A DNA stretch of 30,939 bases from Funneliformis mosseae (GCA_910592005.1 CAJVPP010000504.1:1-30939); one strand, 5' to 3'; counted from the first letter of the stretch, positions 1 to 12,441 are shown. The notes: generated from the letters alone by a model not told the origin. Made by a program: numbers and translations.

Positions 1-414
1 AGATAAACTATAGATGTAATAGATGTAATAAAATAAATACATTAATACCAGTATTTAATTACATAATCGCATATAAGCACACCTCTATACAATCACACCA
101 TAAAATGATCCCGAAGGGTGTGATTGTAGAGAGGGTCGACTGTATTTCTTTTCTTTCCTTATTTCCTTTTATTTTCTTTACTCTTCTTTATTTCTTTTCT
201 CTATATTATTATTTTACTTACGAATAAACGTATTATTTATAAATACAATTTACTGGCAATCTGTTGAATCGTAACTCACTGTAATTGCATAAATACTTTT
301 GATAAACTGTCTGAATTAAAGCTACAAACCGTTAAAAGATTACTGCTCAATTAAAAAGAATAACCACTTAAACACCTGTCTAACAGTCATAGTTCGCAAG
401 AATTACACATTAAC
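1..414 (+). repeat. LTR-like repeat, copy 1 (left part cut by window edge)
   Basis: This is one of four related repeats in the window; the others are at 17083-17506 (minus), 17715-18165 and 30319-30816. Shared parts in order are a T/C-rich tract (about 145-210), an ATTATTATTT stretch, an AATAAA signal near 222, and a conserved 3' end with TTCGCAAGAATT at 393-404 followed by ACACATTAACA. The order promoter-like region, polyA signal and CA end fits a solo LTR, but no primer-binding site follows and no target duplication could be fixed. It abuts the C-terminal coding end of the LINE, so it may have inserted into it. It could also be another kind of non-autonomous element. Confidence 0.5.
82..134. 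repeat. Perfect-like hairpin, 18-bp stem
   Basis: The arms at 82-99 and 117-134 are reverse complements at 17 of 18 positions (CCTCTATACAATCACACC against GGTGTGATTGTAGAGAGG), with a 17-base loop holding GATCCCGAAG. It is distinctly GC-richer than its surroundings and lies in the upstream part of LTR-like copy 1. It may be a structured RNA leader or a protein-binding palindrome. The other copies do not show it clearly. Confidence 0.6.
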
Positions 415-3400
415 ATTATTAATATTATCTGCAAATAAAGATTTGAAATGAATATTTGTAATTTTAGATGAGCTATAGATTCAGAGATCAGAGATCGCAT
501 ATATTGTCTGATAGTAGAACAAAGTCAGAGATTATTGAAGTCTTTGTTATAACTATTACAATAGTAGCATTTTCAGAATTGTAAATATAACTGAGGTTGA
601 GTGGCTTTCATAAACTGAATTGCCAGAAGCTGTTTAAGGAGAAATTTAAGTTTTCTACTATGACTTCTTGTTTTGATAAAAGATGTATTAGATGCTGATC
701 TAGTTTAAATGAAATGAAAGGTTAAAATCCAATTTACTTGTAAATGTTGATACTTAGTGTTTCGTTTGAGGTGATAATAATCAGAGAAATGTTTAATATT
801 AGTATAATCTTTTAAAAAGAAATGTAAAAAGCAATATATAGGTATATTATTAAACGTAAGTATGTAATTAATGAAAGGAATATAATTTAGGGATAAAGTT
901 AGAAAGAGAAAAGAGAGAAGATTTTGCTAAATAATTAGCCTTGTCATTATATAGATTATTAGAGTGAGTAGCAACTTTGAAAAGAGAGATAGTTATTTGT
1001 CATTTCTCAATGACTTTAAAAATAATCGACCAAAAAATATAAAAAGTAACTTTGAACATAAGTGAGGAATATTGTATTGCATTTGATCTAACTATATAAT
1101 TGTAAATATGAATAAGAGCTAAACTGTCAATGTAAATAGAAATTAAGGAAGACAAGGATAAATTAAAAGGACTAAAAGGAAAGCAAATATTTCAGTACTG
1201 GTAGAATTAGCCCAGATAGCAGGAACAACAGCTGAGAATGCTATGTCTAGAGAGTCATATATTAAACAAAATGCAGAACTTAAATATGATATAAAAGATG
1301 AAGAGATGAATTTGTAAGATCTATCTGTATAAAATATAAGAGATCATTCATTTTAAAGAGCATGGTAAAATTTTAATAAGGATGAGCTAACACTATTATT
1401 TGGTAATATATTAAAAATAGTAATAAATAAAAGAGAACTAAGAATGAGATTGTTTATCGTAATAGTAGATAGACGTACTATCATATAGTATTGTTTTGCC
1501 TGATCAATAATAGACCAAATATTGTATTTAAGAAGATACAGTTTATTATCATTTATAGAGAAAAAGTAAGTGATATCTATTACTTGTGAAAGATCAGCAT
1601 CAATTACATTACCATAAGATCAAGCAGTAATAGATGTGTTGAAATTAAATATTAATGCTGATAAATTAAAAGAGCATCCTGATATAGGATAAATAGATTC
1701 TGTTTTTTTGAGACTGATCTAGGATCATGGTTGAGAGTAGAGTTATTGACATAATATTGTATAGCAACTTTATTAAAGACAAAATATGATCTTATAACTT
1801 TTTTAATAATTTCTTGATCGGAATATGGTAAGTTATAATAGTTCTGTTCTGGTGAAGTCCAAAGGGCTATCTAAGAAAATTTTCTTTCACTATCAGAAGT
1901 GAAAGCTGTAATATAATTTTGTAGAATAAAACTGGTAAAACAGTATTTAGACTTGAAGCAGTTTAAATAAATAAGGTTTAAAAGAATAATGTTTTATAAG
2001 GCAAGAAACTATTCTAGAATAGCTCCTCTATTTAAAATATTAATTTTAAGAGAGAGATTATAGTATTTCAGTAAAAAATCTCCTTGAGTAACAAATTGGT
2101 TAAGAAATAAAGTTCTGCATCTTTTAAGTAAGAGGATCTATTTCTTCTTCAATAGAATGATAGAGTTAAGTGTTCTAGTACCTCCTTAGATGTAAAAATT
2201 AGTAGTAAAAACAGTTCTTTGCATCAAAAAAGGAACTTGAAAATAAAGGGTAAGCATATTACAGAGGTAATTGTCATATCTTAGATTTTTTAATTGTGAT
2301 AGCCAATATATAATAGAATCATCAGATAACAAGAAAAAGTTTTGGATTTGTTTAAGACAGATTTTAGTGATTAGGAAAAGCAGTAACTTTATAGCATCTC
2401 CATTGATGATTGAAGTGTTGTAGTTTGAAATTTAACATATTTGATGCTAAATTATTAAATTTAAATACTAATTTGTTAGACAATATACTGTTAAGAGTGC
2501 ATTTATTGAATTTGAGTTTATATTTAATAAAAATAGAACAGGGTAAGGTATTCTTTTTGTGAAAAAATAATAAGTTGAGATCGGTATTTAAGCTGAGGAA
2601 TAAGAACTTGTTGTAAAGATATTTTAGTTGTTTATCTGTGATAGGCTTAGTATTGAGTTTTAAGATAAAATCAGTAATTTCATTTTCTAATTGTTGTTTG
2701 ATAAACTTTTTGTTATAAAGAGCTGAAATCCATATACCAAGATATTTAGTTGATTTATTGGATTTCTTAATTAAAATGGTTATTGGATTATTCAAATAGA
2801 TGCTTGAAATAAGATATCATTTGTTGTTGCTTTAGAAGTTACTATAAAGGATTGCTTCAAATTAACTTGTATTGAGTTAAAGTCAAAAAAGGACTACACT
2901 ATATCAAAATATTTTTAAGTTTGGTGTGACTATCAGTGATCCAGATCATATTATCCATGTATACTGAGTTAGAAATAGAGGTTGAAATAGTTTTTATTTT
3001 TATATTATTAATATTAGGAGACTATAATACATTTAAAGTTTAGTCTAAATTGGAATTTTGCATATGAGAGAGAAGGTGACCATAATAGATAACTTATAGA
3101 AGTGAAGAAATGATCTCTCTGCCAAAAAAGACATTGTAGAAATCAGTATTACCATATATAGTGAAGACACTATTTTTTATATTGAGAAATAAGTTAGTGA
3201 TAAGCATTATAAAAGAATCTGAAATTTTTAATCTGTATAGAGCTTTCTTTAACATGTAAATATTAACTTGATCATATGCTTTTGACATGTCTTAAAAAAG
3301 TATGTAAATGTCTGATTTATGGTACTCAGACATTTTTCTTTTTAAACAGTGGAATTCTAAAATATTATTAACTATATGCAGAGGTTCTAGTGTTGATTGA

Positions 3401-5520
3401 TATGGTAAACTAGTGAAGTTAAGTCCTTTAAGAACTTTGTTCTTAATGAATATATCTTGTAACTATTGATTCATCAATTTGACAAAAGCTTTTTTGACTG
3501 TTTCAAGTAGCGTAATTGGTCTGGTATTATCAAGTTGACAGTTTCATAATTTAGATTTTGATATTGAATAAATAAAAGCTGAATTCCACTATATTGGAAT
3601 AAATTTATTAATTAGACATGCACAAATAATATTGTAAAGGAAATTCTTGCATTTTAGGCCTAGCTTCTTTAGCAACTCATTAGTAATCTTTGATAGACCT
3701 GGAGCTTTCCTATCAGGTAAATGTTTGATGATATTATTCTATTTATTAATCAATAGGAGATCTATAAGAGTATCGTAAGTATTCTCAGAAATGTCTTTAA
3801 TAGAATCATAGTATTTTTCCTATATAGGTCAATTTGAAGAGAAGTTGTCATTTTTTAGATCTGTAACAATTCTATTTGTAGAGTCAGCAACAGTTTAAAA
3901 ATGTTATGCAGTATAAAATTTGATAGCATCAGGATCTAAAGCCAAATATTGATCTGGTGTATTATGATTTACTAAGATATAGTTTAATACAATAGTTTTT
4001 CTATTTTTTTCTAAGAAGGAATCTATAATTTTGGTAGGAACATCTTTGAAATTATCTACACGTTTTTGAATAAATTGATGTATATGATCATTATTTTCTT
4101 TTTTATTGATAAGAAATTGTTTTGCATATAATAGTTTCAGAATGTCATGCTTTAGTTCATGTAAATATAAAAGTAATCAGTTATTATCATAATAGCCATC
4201 TAATGAACTGGAAGAAATAAGATGTTCAGCTGTAGTTTTAAGAATAAAATTGTGATCTGTAGATGAAATGGGAAAGAAATTCTGTGAAGTGATATTGAGA
4301 AAAAAAGAGGACAGGAAAAAAATTTTGCATTGATAATAAAGTTTTTGAATTTTGTTAATTTGTTTGTGAATTGAGAAATTTAGGTATGAATAAAGGGAAA
4401 TGGGTGAGTTAATGTGGTTTGTTTTGGGATGTATTTAGATGCTGATATCATAACAGTTTAGACAAAAAACTCTTAGGCTTTGTTAATGAACTTATTTGAA
4501 GTGCAGAGGTCTTGGATTGAGATATCATTAAATTTAATATTTTGTTTGAGTAATAGGTCAGCTTTATCTGAAAAGAGATCCCAATGAAGATAAGTAGTTT
4601 TATCATAAAGAAAGAATTGTTTTGTGATTTTGTATTGCTTTTGATAGGCTGAGGATGGTTAGAAAAAAAATTTTTTTTTATAAAGAGTAATTAGTAATAG
4701 ATAGTGATCAGTTGAATAAAGATAACAGGAGTCATTTAGAATATGAAATGAAGTTAAATCATGTAACAGGTTGGTAGAGGTAAAGATATAGTCTATATGG
4801 AATGTTGAATCATAGTAAGAAGAAGAACAGAAAGTAGGAGGATATGTGAATTGGAAGGGGATGTAAGTATGAATGAAATCAAGGTTAATGATATTATGAA
4901 AAAAATTCTGCAGCTGCTTTTGAAGTTTGGATCTATATTTTCTGCTTATATCTATATTAAAATCTCCCATTAGAATAATATGAAAATTGTGACGTAAACT
5001 ATCTATTAAAATATTCATCAGTTTTTTTGAACTTGAAGACGATATTGATAATCTTTTTTATCATAATAAGAAGTAGGTAAATAAACTTGAATAATCTGAA
5101 GTTTGAATTTGTTTTTGAATTTAAAGTTTAGGTAAATAATACAATCAAAAAATGAAGCTTGATTAAAAATATGTGTATTCAGATTATTACGAACTATCAA
5201 TTTGACACCTTGATAGTTTTAATGTTGATTAGAAAAATGAAAAAAAATATTTAAAAGGTTTGTTATGAATGATTTTATTAAAATGATAAGCTTATAATAA
5301 GTTAAAATGGGTTTCATTTAAACTTAATATGTCTATATTAAAGTTATTAAAAAAGAAATCAATGTTTTGAAGTTTGGATTCTGATGAACAGTTTCTAATA
5401 TTATATATTGCAAAGGAAATGAGATTTGGATTATTGATAATATTTGTGAAAAATTCATTTAAAAGAAAATTGTTATTATGATGAATCGTTTGATGCAATT
5501 CTATACTATTATTTATTAAT
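415..5520 (-). pseudogene. LINE ORF2 relic: APE endonuclease, reverse transcriptase, RNase H, zinc knuckle
   Basis: Active relatives nick target DNA and copy the element RNA in place. The APE N-terminus (NIDILSLNETH) is near 5320-5350, and the GDFN motif of the endonuclease is near 4960, followed by a YDSTFHIDYIF block near 4795. Reverse transcriptase motif A (DMSKAYDQVN) is at about 3260-3291, next to a FGREIISSLL remnant of the 'QG..SP' block near 3105. The catalytic YxDD box at 2950-2961 reads YMDN, a D-to-N change explained by one G-to-A transition. An RNase H domain starts with FYTDRS near 1330 and carries STSTEIFAFL near 1180. A C-terminal knuckle reads CYYC-x7-N-LxLC near 530-590, with Asn where His is usual. 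Numerous TAA, TAG and TGA codons break the frame. The conserved block KSTKYLGIWISALYNKKFI at about 2700-2765 lies after the RT domain. Confidence 0.85.
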
Positions 5521-5559
5521 TATATACTCATTTAGAAGAAGAAGGAAATGTTTAAAGGA

Positions 5560-7510
5560 TCTGTTAGATATTATTCGCAATGTTTTTAATTTCAGATCAG
5601 GATTCTACAAATTGATTCTCTAATCTGGTAACTTTATCTAGTGGAGATGTATTATTTGTAGGATTTATAGGGGATTGATCGAGTGATGATTCAAGTGATG
5701 GTCTGGAAAATCATTAAATTCCATTTCACTGTTGTATACTCCTTTAGTGTAGCCTATGTTATTACATTTTTCCAATTTATTTATGTGATAATCTATGTCC
5801 TCTTAGTTTTCTTAAAGAATATTGATTTCATTTTTTGCTATGATAATCTCATTATTAAGAATGATCAACTTGTTATCTATATCATTTAAATAGTTCAAAA
5901 TATCATTTAAAGCTATAGAAACATCTGAGATTTGTTGTTGATACTTAAAATTTGTAGGCCTAGTTTTCAGAGCATCAGTATATGAACCTTGTTGACTTTG
6001 GTTTGATTATACGTTTACAGTATAATTACTTGTATAAATATTGGATTTCTGAAGAGGTCTATATGTAACAGGTTTGAAATGATCATATAATTGTCTGTAT
6101 GAATTTGAAGGTTTTTGAAGGGCATAATCTTTTGCTTCATGATTAGGATTACTGCATTTTCAATAATGAGGAGTAGCAAAATTGACCCAAAATAAAATAT
6201 TAGATTTAAATTTGTGTTGAGATTTAATAGCAAAATCATATTTATCTTGATTGTTAAAGTTAATGTACGTGTAAGAACGATTATGATATTAGAGATCACA
6301 TAGTATAAAACATGATTTGGTGTTAATAGAATCGAGAAAGATTAATAAGTCTTATTGTGTCGTATTAAATGATAATCTAATTAATTTTATTTCAAATTAT
6401 TATTGTAGAATTAATTATATAACATTGAGATCAATAGGTTCAATATTTACTGTGAAATCTAATAATAGTAAAGACTATACATCATTGTAAAAGGATTTTA
6501 TAGCATCAGATGATTCATAAACTATAAATGCAATTTGCCAGGGGCTCCTGGTAATCATTAAAAATCTGGCAATAGTATCATGTTGTTAGAAAAAATTTTA
6601 TATTACATCTGATTTGACAAATAAAGGAATGTCATTGACTTTAATGCATCTGCCTTTTTCAGCATCTATCTGTTGTTTTTTGGCAGATAGATCAGTAACC
6701 ACAAACACAGGATTGTGTTGTGTTTTCTGAACTTTTGTAATAGTATATGTAAGTTGATCAAGAGTTTAGAAGTAAGCAAAAATTTTTCTTAATTTAGAGT
6801 TATACGAAGCTTCTTGATAGCTGAAAAAGTTAACGAAAAGCCTGTTAATGAAATTTCTCTTATCAGCAATAGATTTGCTAGTGATATCCACAGCATCATT
6901 AGATATAAAAAAACGCATTGATGAGATAATAATATTAAAAGCAGTATCTTTCGTGTTAGTATCACGTGATTGGCCAGATTTGTTAACATTATTTTCAACT
7001 TGATCAGCCCAAGAGAATTGTTTATTCTTTCCTTTGTTAGTAATAGATATAGATATAGATTGACTAGTATTATTTATTATGTTCTTTGCATGTATAGAAT
7101 CATTTGTACTAGATCTTTGTAATAAAAAAGTGAAGTTTACTTAGTGGTATTTATTTCCATTTTATAGACTTTGAAGTCTTCAAAAACAAAGTTATTTTGA
7201 GTAGCGGTAGAAGTGGTTTGCGTAATATTTAGTATCAGTTAAGTTGTATTTAAAGTTTCTGTAAATGTTGGAGTGATATTAATTTTTAAAGTTTCAATTT
7301 TTTGTTTTTTTGTAATTTTAGTAACTATATCTTCATTTTTATTCTTTTCGTACTCATTAGAGGATTAAGTATTAGGCTCTTTACTGTTATCTAAAGAGTT
7401 TAAGGTAGTTTTATTGTAAGGTTCAAGTTTTTTTTATACATACTTTGTCTTCTAGTTGTTGAAGATATTTGATCAAAAAGATCAGTGAAAAGAGATTTTT
7501 ATATTTTCAT
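5560..7510 (-). pseudogene. LINE ORF1 relic (RNA-binding, CCHC zinc knuckle)
   Basis: ORF1 proteins of APE LINEs bind the element RNA and act as nucleic-acid chaperones. The N-terminal part (FSWADQVENNVNKSG near 6970-7015) is lysine- and asparagine-rich. A middle region with VFVVTDLSAKKQQIDAEKG and DIPLFVKSDVI (about 6610-6710) may correspond to an RRM-like fold; this is inference. Near 6125-6165 a CCHC knuckle is recognisable as Y-x2-C-SNPN-H-EAKD-Y, in which the first and last cysteines have become tyrosine (TGT to TAT, again G to A). A coiled-coil-like, asparagine- and isoleucine-rich tail follows (about 5740-5930). Several stops interrupt the frame. Confidence 0.7.
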
Positions 7511-8839
7511 TTTTTTCTTGTAATTATTAGATAATAAGTTATTTTAAAAATTGAAAAATTAAAAATTAATTTATATTAATAATTATTAATTTTAAAAATT
7601 TAAAAATACTATCATTAGATAGACCTTAATATAACAAATCTAATAAATTTTATTTCATCTTTTTATAATCACTAGATATTAAAATATTATAATTTTTCTA
7701 CAATATTTTATAGTTAATTTATACCTATGCTTTAAAGAATAGTTATTGGGTAGTGAGGAATATATTACTGAGATGCTTTGCATTTTAGGTATATAATATT
7801 CCCTTATTTAAGGTTATTAGATGAAATCTAGAGGTTTTACAAATTGTCTAAATGGAAAAAGGTAAAATTTAGTGAAATTATATTAAATCTTATTAAAAAA
7901 TCTGCAAAATTCTAAAAAGGTAAACTATATCAAAGCTTATAAAAATGTGAAACTATATCAAAACTTTAGTAAAAAAATTAGCAAAATTATAGTTTAGACA
8001 TTTTGCTAAATTTATGAGTTTAGACAAGTAACCTTACTAAAGATAATACTGCAATTGGTTACAACCGGTAATAAATAAGCATTATAGGGTTGCAACTAGT
8101 TGCAACTGGTAACAAATAAGCATCACATAGTTACAACCAATTATAGCATCATCTTTAAACCTTACTCTTATCTAATAATTGTATTATAGTATAAACTTAT
8201 ATTATTATATTATTATTTATTACACGTTTTTTTATAAATAATTTAAATCATAAGTATACTGATAGATATTATCTAATATTCTAGAAAGGTGGGAGAATTA
8301 CAGTAGAATAATGAAAATCTTAAATTACACTTAATAATATAGATCACATGATAATAGTAGTTTAGTAAAAATGCAAAATGTGTATTTATGCATTTATTTA
8401 ATAAAGTTTTATTATTTTTAACATAGTTTATTTCAATTTTGTCTATACTAAGTCCTCTTTTACTTTTTTTAATATAGTTACTTACAAGATAACTGTAAAT
8501 TATATATTATTCAACTTTTAAAAAAAAGTTTTATTCATTCTCCATCTTAATTATAATCCTTTTACTCAAACTCCATTTTATTGTATGATCTTTTTTGCTA
8601 AGGCGAAAGAAATAAAAGATTATAAAAGATAAGTTTAACTGTTTTTTAGATTATTTTTAGATAGTAGAATGTATTAATTTACTTGTATTTTATTAAAAAA
8701 GAAAGAATAGAAAAATATTTTTTACAAATCAGACAACAAAGTCATAAATATGTATTTTTTTCAATATACATATAATGGGTATTATAATCCAGTATTTTCA
8801 AGAGATCTTTATATTGAAAAAGATAAATTGAATTTATGA
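7511..8839. other. AT-rich spacer between LINE and DDE transposase copy A
   Basis: No coding region could be supported. It holds a short duplicated phrase (AAACTATATCAAA at about 7923 and 7951), the 41-bp tandem repeat at 8050-8152, and one copy of the recurrent ATCACATGAT motif near 8344. It may include the downstream half of the transposon that carried copy A. Confidence 0.5.
8050..8152. repeat. 41-bp tandem repeat, about 2.5 units
   Basis: Units begin at about 8051, 8092 and 8133 (GCAATTGGTTACAACCGGTA, GCAACTAGTTGCAACTGGTA, then a partial ACAACCAATT). Each of the first two ends in ACAAATAAGCAT-like sequence. TTGCAAC/GTTGCAA segments are also self-complementary, so the array can fold. Unit differences are mostly transitions. 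It is GC-richer than the surrounding sequence and may be a subterminal protein-binding array of a transposon. Confidence 0.7.
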
Positions 8840-10412
8840 ACTAGCCATCTTTAATTTTGGTAATTAGTGATAAAAACCATTATATAGTTAAAGAAAATCT
8901 ATAGCTTCTTTAGCTTTGAGTGGTCCACAATAATTTGCATTTTTACATTATTTAATATTAAGAGAATTGAAGTAAGTTTCAATCTAAGACTATAGTATAA
9001 AATACTTAGAATAAATATATATTGTTTCTTTATCTATATTTTTTGATTTTTTTTATTCTTCTTTTTGTTTCCTTTTAAATTCTTTTTTCTCTATTCCTTC
9101 AAATTATATATTTTCGAATGGATTTGTAAATATATCAATATAATGAATATCAACTTTCTTTTCAAAAATTAAATCATAATATTAAATTTTACAAAGAGCT
9201 TCTTTTGAATAATAAAAATTTTGTGTAGCTAATTCTAGATCCATACTTTACCTTATGTATTCAAATATATACTAAAATGAGCAATTAGCAAAATAATACC
9301 AATAAGTTTACCAGATAATATTGCCATATCTCTTTCAACTAGATTATACTTTGATTGATCTAAGGCATGTGTTTATATACTTAAAAAAGCTAAATTAAAC
9401 TTTTTAAAAAGTTAACAATAGGCATTTATATTTTTTAGATGCTTAAGATTCTTATCTAATTTATTATCTACTAATAGAATCCAAATTGATTGAATTATTC
9501 TATTCATTTTTAGTATGTCATCATATTGAGAATTTAAAGTAAGGTTTTTCAAGTCTTGCATACTATATGTATAAGTAAAAATATGCTAAAAGACCATTGC
9601 AGACGTATATAAATCGCTAAATTTCCTGTATATAATTCATCATTAGATATACTGATATAATTAATTTCTATCTGAATCTTTCAGAAAAATCGTAATCTAC
9701 TACTGTTATAAGTTCATTAATAGATTGTAATATGCAAAATATACAACATTCTAAGACTGATTTTTGCCTTATTATCTTGAGAGATAATAACTGATATATT
9801 AGCAAAAGTATTAGCAAATTGCTTTGTATATTTTACTAATATAAGGCAATAATGACTATTGGAATATTCATACATCTTAGTATATAAAATTTTGGTAACT
9901 ATAACTCATAAAGATGATAATGTATTTTTGCAGAGATTGAATTTGATTGATAAAGTAAAAGATAATTATTTAATGTAGCTCTTGCTATATAAATTTCATA
10001 TTTTCTTTAAGAATTTTACGCAGATTTTCTATTATTTAAACTTTAATAATTTTTTCTATCACTTTGTATCTGCTGATCCAAATTCTATATAATTATATAT
10101 ATTCTTATATAAATCTAAATGCTTAAAGAGAAGTAGTGGCATTTCAGATTTATCATAATAGATAATCTCTTAATTTTCATTAAGTAGTTTCAATTTTTTC
10201 TTTGTAATTTTTGGTTTACTTAACATTTCTTTCTTTATTAGATTTGATTATATCCTGTAAATTTCTATTTTTTGATACATATTTTCTTAAATCTAAACAT
10301 CATTAGTAATATTATAAATTGCTAATATTCATAATCTTTTTTTCTGCTGCTTAGATTGCATTTGCTATTCTTTTTAAGCTAATGCATTAAGATAAATTTC
10401 TGGTATAAGGTT
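8840..10412 (-). pseudogene. DDE-type transposase relic, copy A (no intron)
   Basis: This is a cut-and-paste-type transposase relic of a family I associate with Glomeromycotina genomes; I cannot give it a superfamily name. On the minus strand the order is: an N-terminal segment with IPxxxxNALA near 10400; IEFGSADTK near 10060-10090; IARATLNNYLL (about 9975-10010), the HTH-like block; SQDNKAK near 9762-9785 (first acidic site, usual form DDK); VDNKLDKN at about 9443-9474 (second site, DGGxDEN in copy B); and YNLVERDMAILSGKL near 9310-9348 (third site, usual NPVE). A basic stretch FKRKQKEE and the block CGPLKAKEAIDF (about 8900-8930) follow. Many stops and at least one frameshift (near 9250) occur. 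The phase-0 intron of copy B at 24023-24103 is absent here: the frame reads straight from KAK into ISL. The residue changes G-to-N and D-to-N fit G-to-A transitions. Confidence 0.75.
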
Positions 10413-10523
10413 TATTAAATAAATAGTAAAAGAAAAGGTATTTGATTTTTTTATAATTATAGTATATTTAAATCTCAATGTTTGTATATCAAATAAATTA
10501 AGTAATATAGCCATATAATTCTG

Positions 10524-10694
10524 GATCATATGGAACCTCTGCAATAGAAAAGGGAGAAACAGCCGGAAAAATAAAAAATGAGTTAATGCTAAACCTGAAC
10601 ATATTTTGACCTAAAAATCATATTTGGCATATAAAAGTAAAATTATTTTTTCTGACCGTTTCCCCCTTTTCTATTGTAAAGGTCCCATATCATC
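10524..10694. mobile_element. MITE with about 41-bp terminal inverted repeats
   Basis: The left arm 10524-10565 and right arm 10654-10694 are imperfect reverse complements around the shared core CAATAGAAAAGGG followed by GAAAC. Outward, both arms end in a GATATGG(G/A)ACCT-like sequence. The 171-bp element has no coding capacity and an AT-rich centre. The flanks show ATAT on both sides, so a TA or AT target duplication is likely, but the exact boundary is unclear. No partner transposase in the window shares this repeat. Confidence 0.75.
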
Positions 10695-12441
10695 AATTTC
10701 TTTCACACTTTTTTTAATATTATCTACTTTTCTATAGCTTTATGATAGGTAACAATATAATTTAAAGTATAATTATTTATTTTTACCATAATATTATATA
10801 TATAAGTATTTATAAACTCTTGATATTTATTAGATGGTAAATCATATATTAGTTTTTTATTAAATTTAGAAATTAAAAAAATGTTTGTGACTTATTTTTA
10901 ATATGATAAAATATTATAAAATTTTTTTATAAAAAAGGTTTGCAAGTTATAAAATATCAAATACAAAATAATATGTTAAAGATTTTTGTGAAAGTTAAAT
11001 GTAAACTAATTTTTAGAAGGATCATCATAAATAAATTTTAAATTAATACAAATTTTTTTTATAAAACAGGCAGTATGAGATTTTAATCTTTACATAAATT
11101 AATTGATAATTATAGAATTCATGATAGATTTTAAAAACAAATGTAAAAGAAAATTTATATGGAATAATATTTTATTTTATTTTATTTGAAATCAATTATA
11201 TCATAAATAATTAAATTTTATATTTAAAATTTCCATATAAAAAGTGTTTAAGAATAGTTTACTTAATTTAGATAAGTTTCTTTATTAAAAAAATGTTAAT
11301 TATATTAAATTTTATCACTATTTTAATATTAATCAAATCATGTGATTAATCAGCATATCTTACTTGAATTATCTATAGTAATGTAATATTAAGCAATATT
11401 TGTCAGTACTCTAATTGTAATTGTAATATGCAGAATCTAAAGATTAATTTAAGTAAGTTTATATTATGTTTATCTTCAAAAAGGTTTAATGATTTAGTTT
11501 GTATTTATTTATTGAAAAGATATAAAAGTTAGTAGCTAAAGGATAAATGTATAATAAATGCTAGTATAAATCTTAATAAATAAAGTTCTTTTATTAAAAA
11601 AGATTTTAAATAACTTTATAAAGTTATCATAACTTAAGCAAAGTATAAAGGTAAGTTTAATTTTATACAAAATGTGAGAAATTATTACAATATTAAATAT
11701 AGTAATAATTTATTTTGTAATTAATCTTTTTTTGTCAAAAATATTTTTAGTTTTTTAAAACTCATTAAAGACTTACTTAATAATATACTAATTATTATTA
11801 AAGAGAAAAACTCATATATTAGAATTCATTGTAAGGTAAAGAAAAAGCCAAATATTTTTATTATTAAATTTAAAATTTACTGAACTAAAATCTTTACTAT
11901 TGATCAAAGAATTAATTTATTCTAGTTAATTTGAATATTATTTAATATGTAAACTAAGTTTATAATAATCATTATTTATTAAAGATTTGTTTTAGAATTT
12001 TTATACTGATGATATTATCTATATAAATAAGAGCAAGAATTTGATAAAGCTTTTTGTCTCTTATTTTGTAATATCTGATTTTCATTACTTATGTTGTGTA
12101 TATCTAATTAATAAATCTTAAATAAAATATAATAAAGGGTTGTAGTAAATATCTTATAAGATCAAAAATATAACTTTATCTTAGTTAATATTAGATAAGA
12201 CTAGGTATGTATCTGTATTATTATAAGTAGTAAAAGCTTAATAAAAGTGATGTATGAAAATCAATATTAAAAATTTGATAAATAACTCAAGTATAAATAT
12301 TGTCTTTTTCTGCAATTTCTGAACATAATTTAGTACATATTACATGATTTAATTAATAAATTAAATAAAATTATTTTAAATAATAATTAAATTATTGAAT
12401 TAAATAATGTTATCTACTATTTTAATTTATTTGTCAAGTAG
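10695..12441. other. Featureless AT-rich DNA
   Basis: No gene, RNA or clear repeat was recognised. An AATCATGTGATTAAT motif occurs at about 11333, matching the motif near 8344 on the other side of transposase copy A, so the outer end of that transposon may lie here. Confidence 0.4.

Larger units (their letters stand above)
415..7510 (-). mobile_element. Decayed non-LTR retrotransposon (LINE)
   Basis: A nearly complete two-ORF LINE reads on the minus strand, from ORF1 at the high-coordinate end to the ORF2 C-terminus at the low-coordinate end. The order ORF1 (zinc knuckle), APE endonuclease, reverse transcriptase, RNase H and C-terminal zinc knuckle fits the I/R1-like group of APE LINEs. Many in-frame stops and some frameshifts make it inactive. 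The 5' end lies in AT-rich DNA near 7500 and no promoter is visible. At the 3' end the coding frame runs directly into LTR-like copy 1, so no 3' UTR or polyA tail is seen. Confidence 0.85.

Noticed and set aside
5683..6998. Open frames at 5683-5889 (plus), 6015-6299 and 6789-6998 (minus)
   Set aside because: Their translations are hydrophobic I/L/V-rich and lie out of frame with the LINE ORF1 reading that carries the zinc knuckle.
415..7510. Full LTR retrotransposon between LTR-like copies
   Set aside because: The coding region beside copy 1 has APE and LINE-type RT and RNase H order with no protease or integrase, and runs on the opposite strand to the LTR-like repeat.
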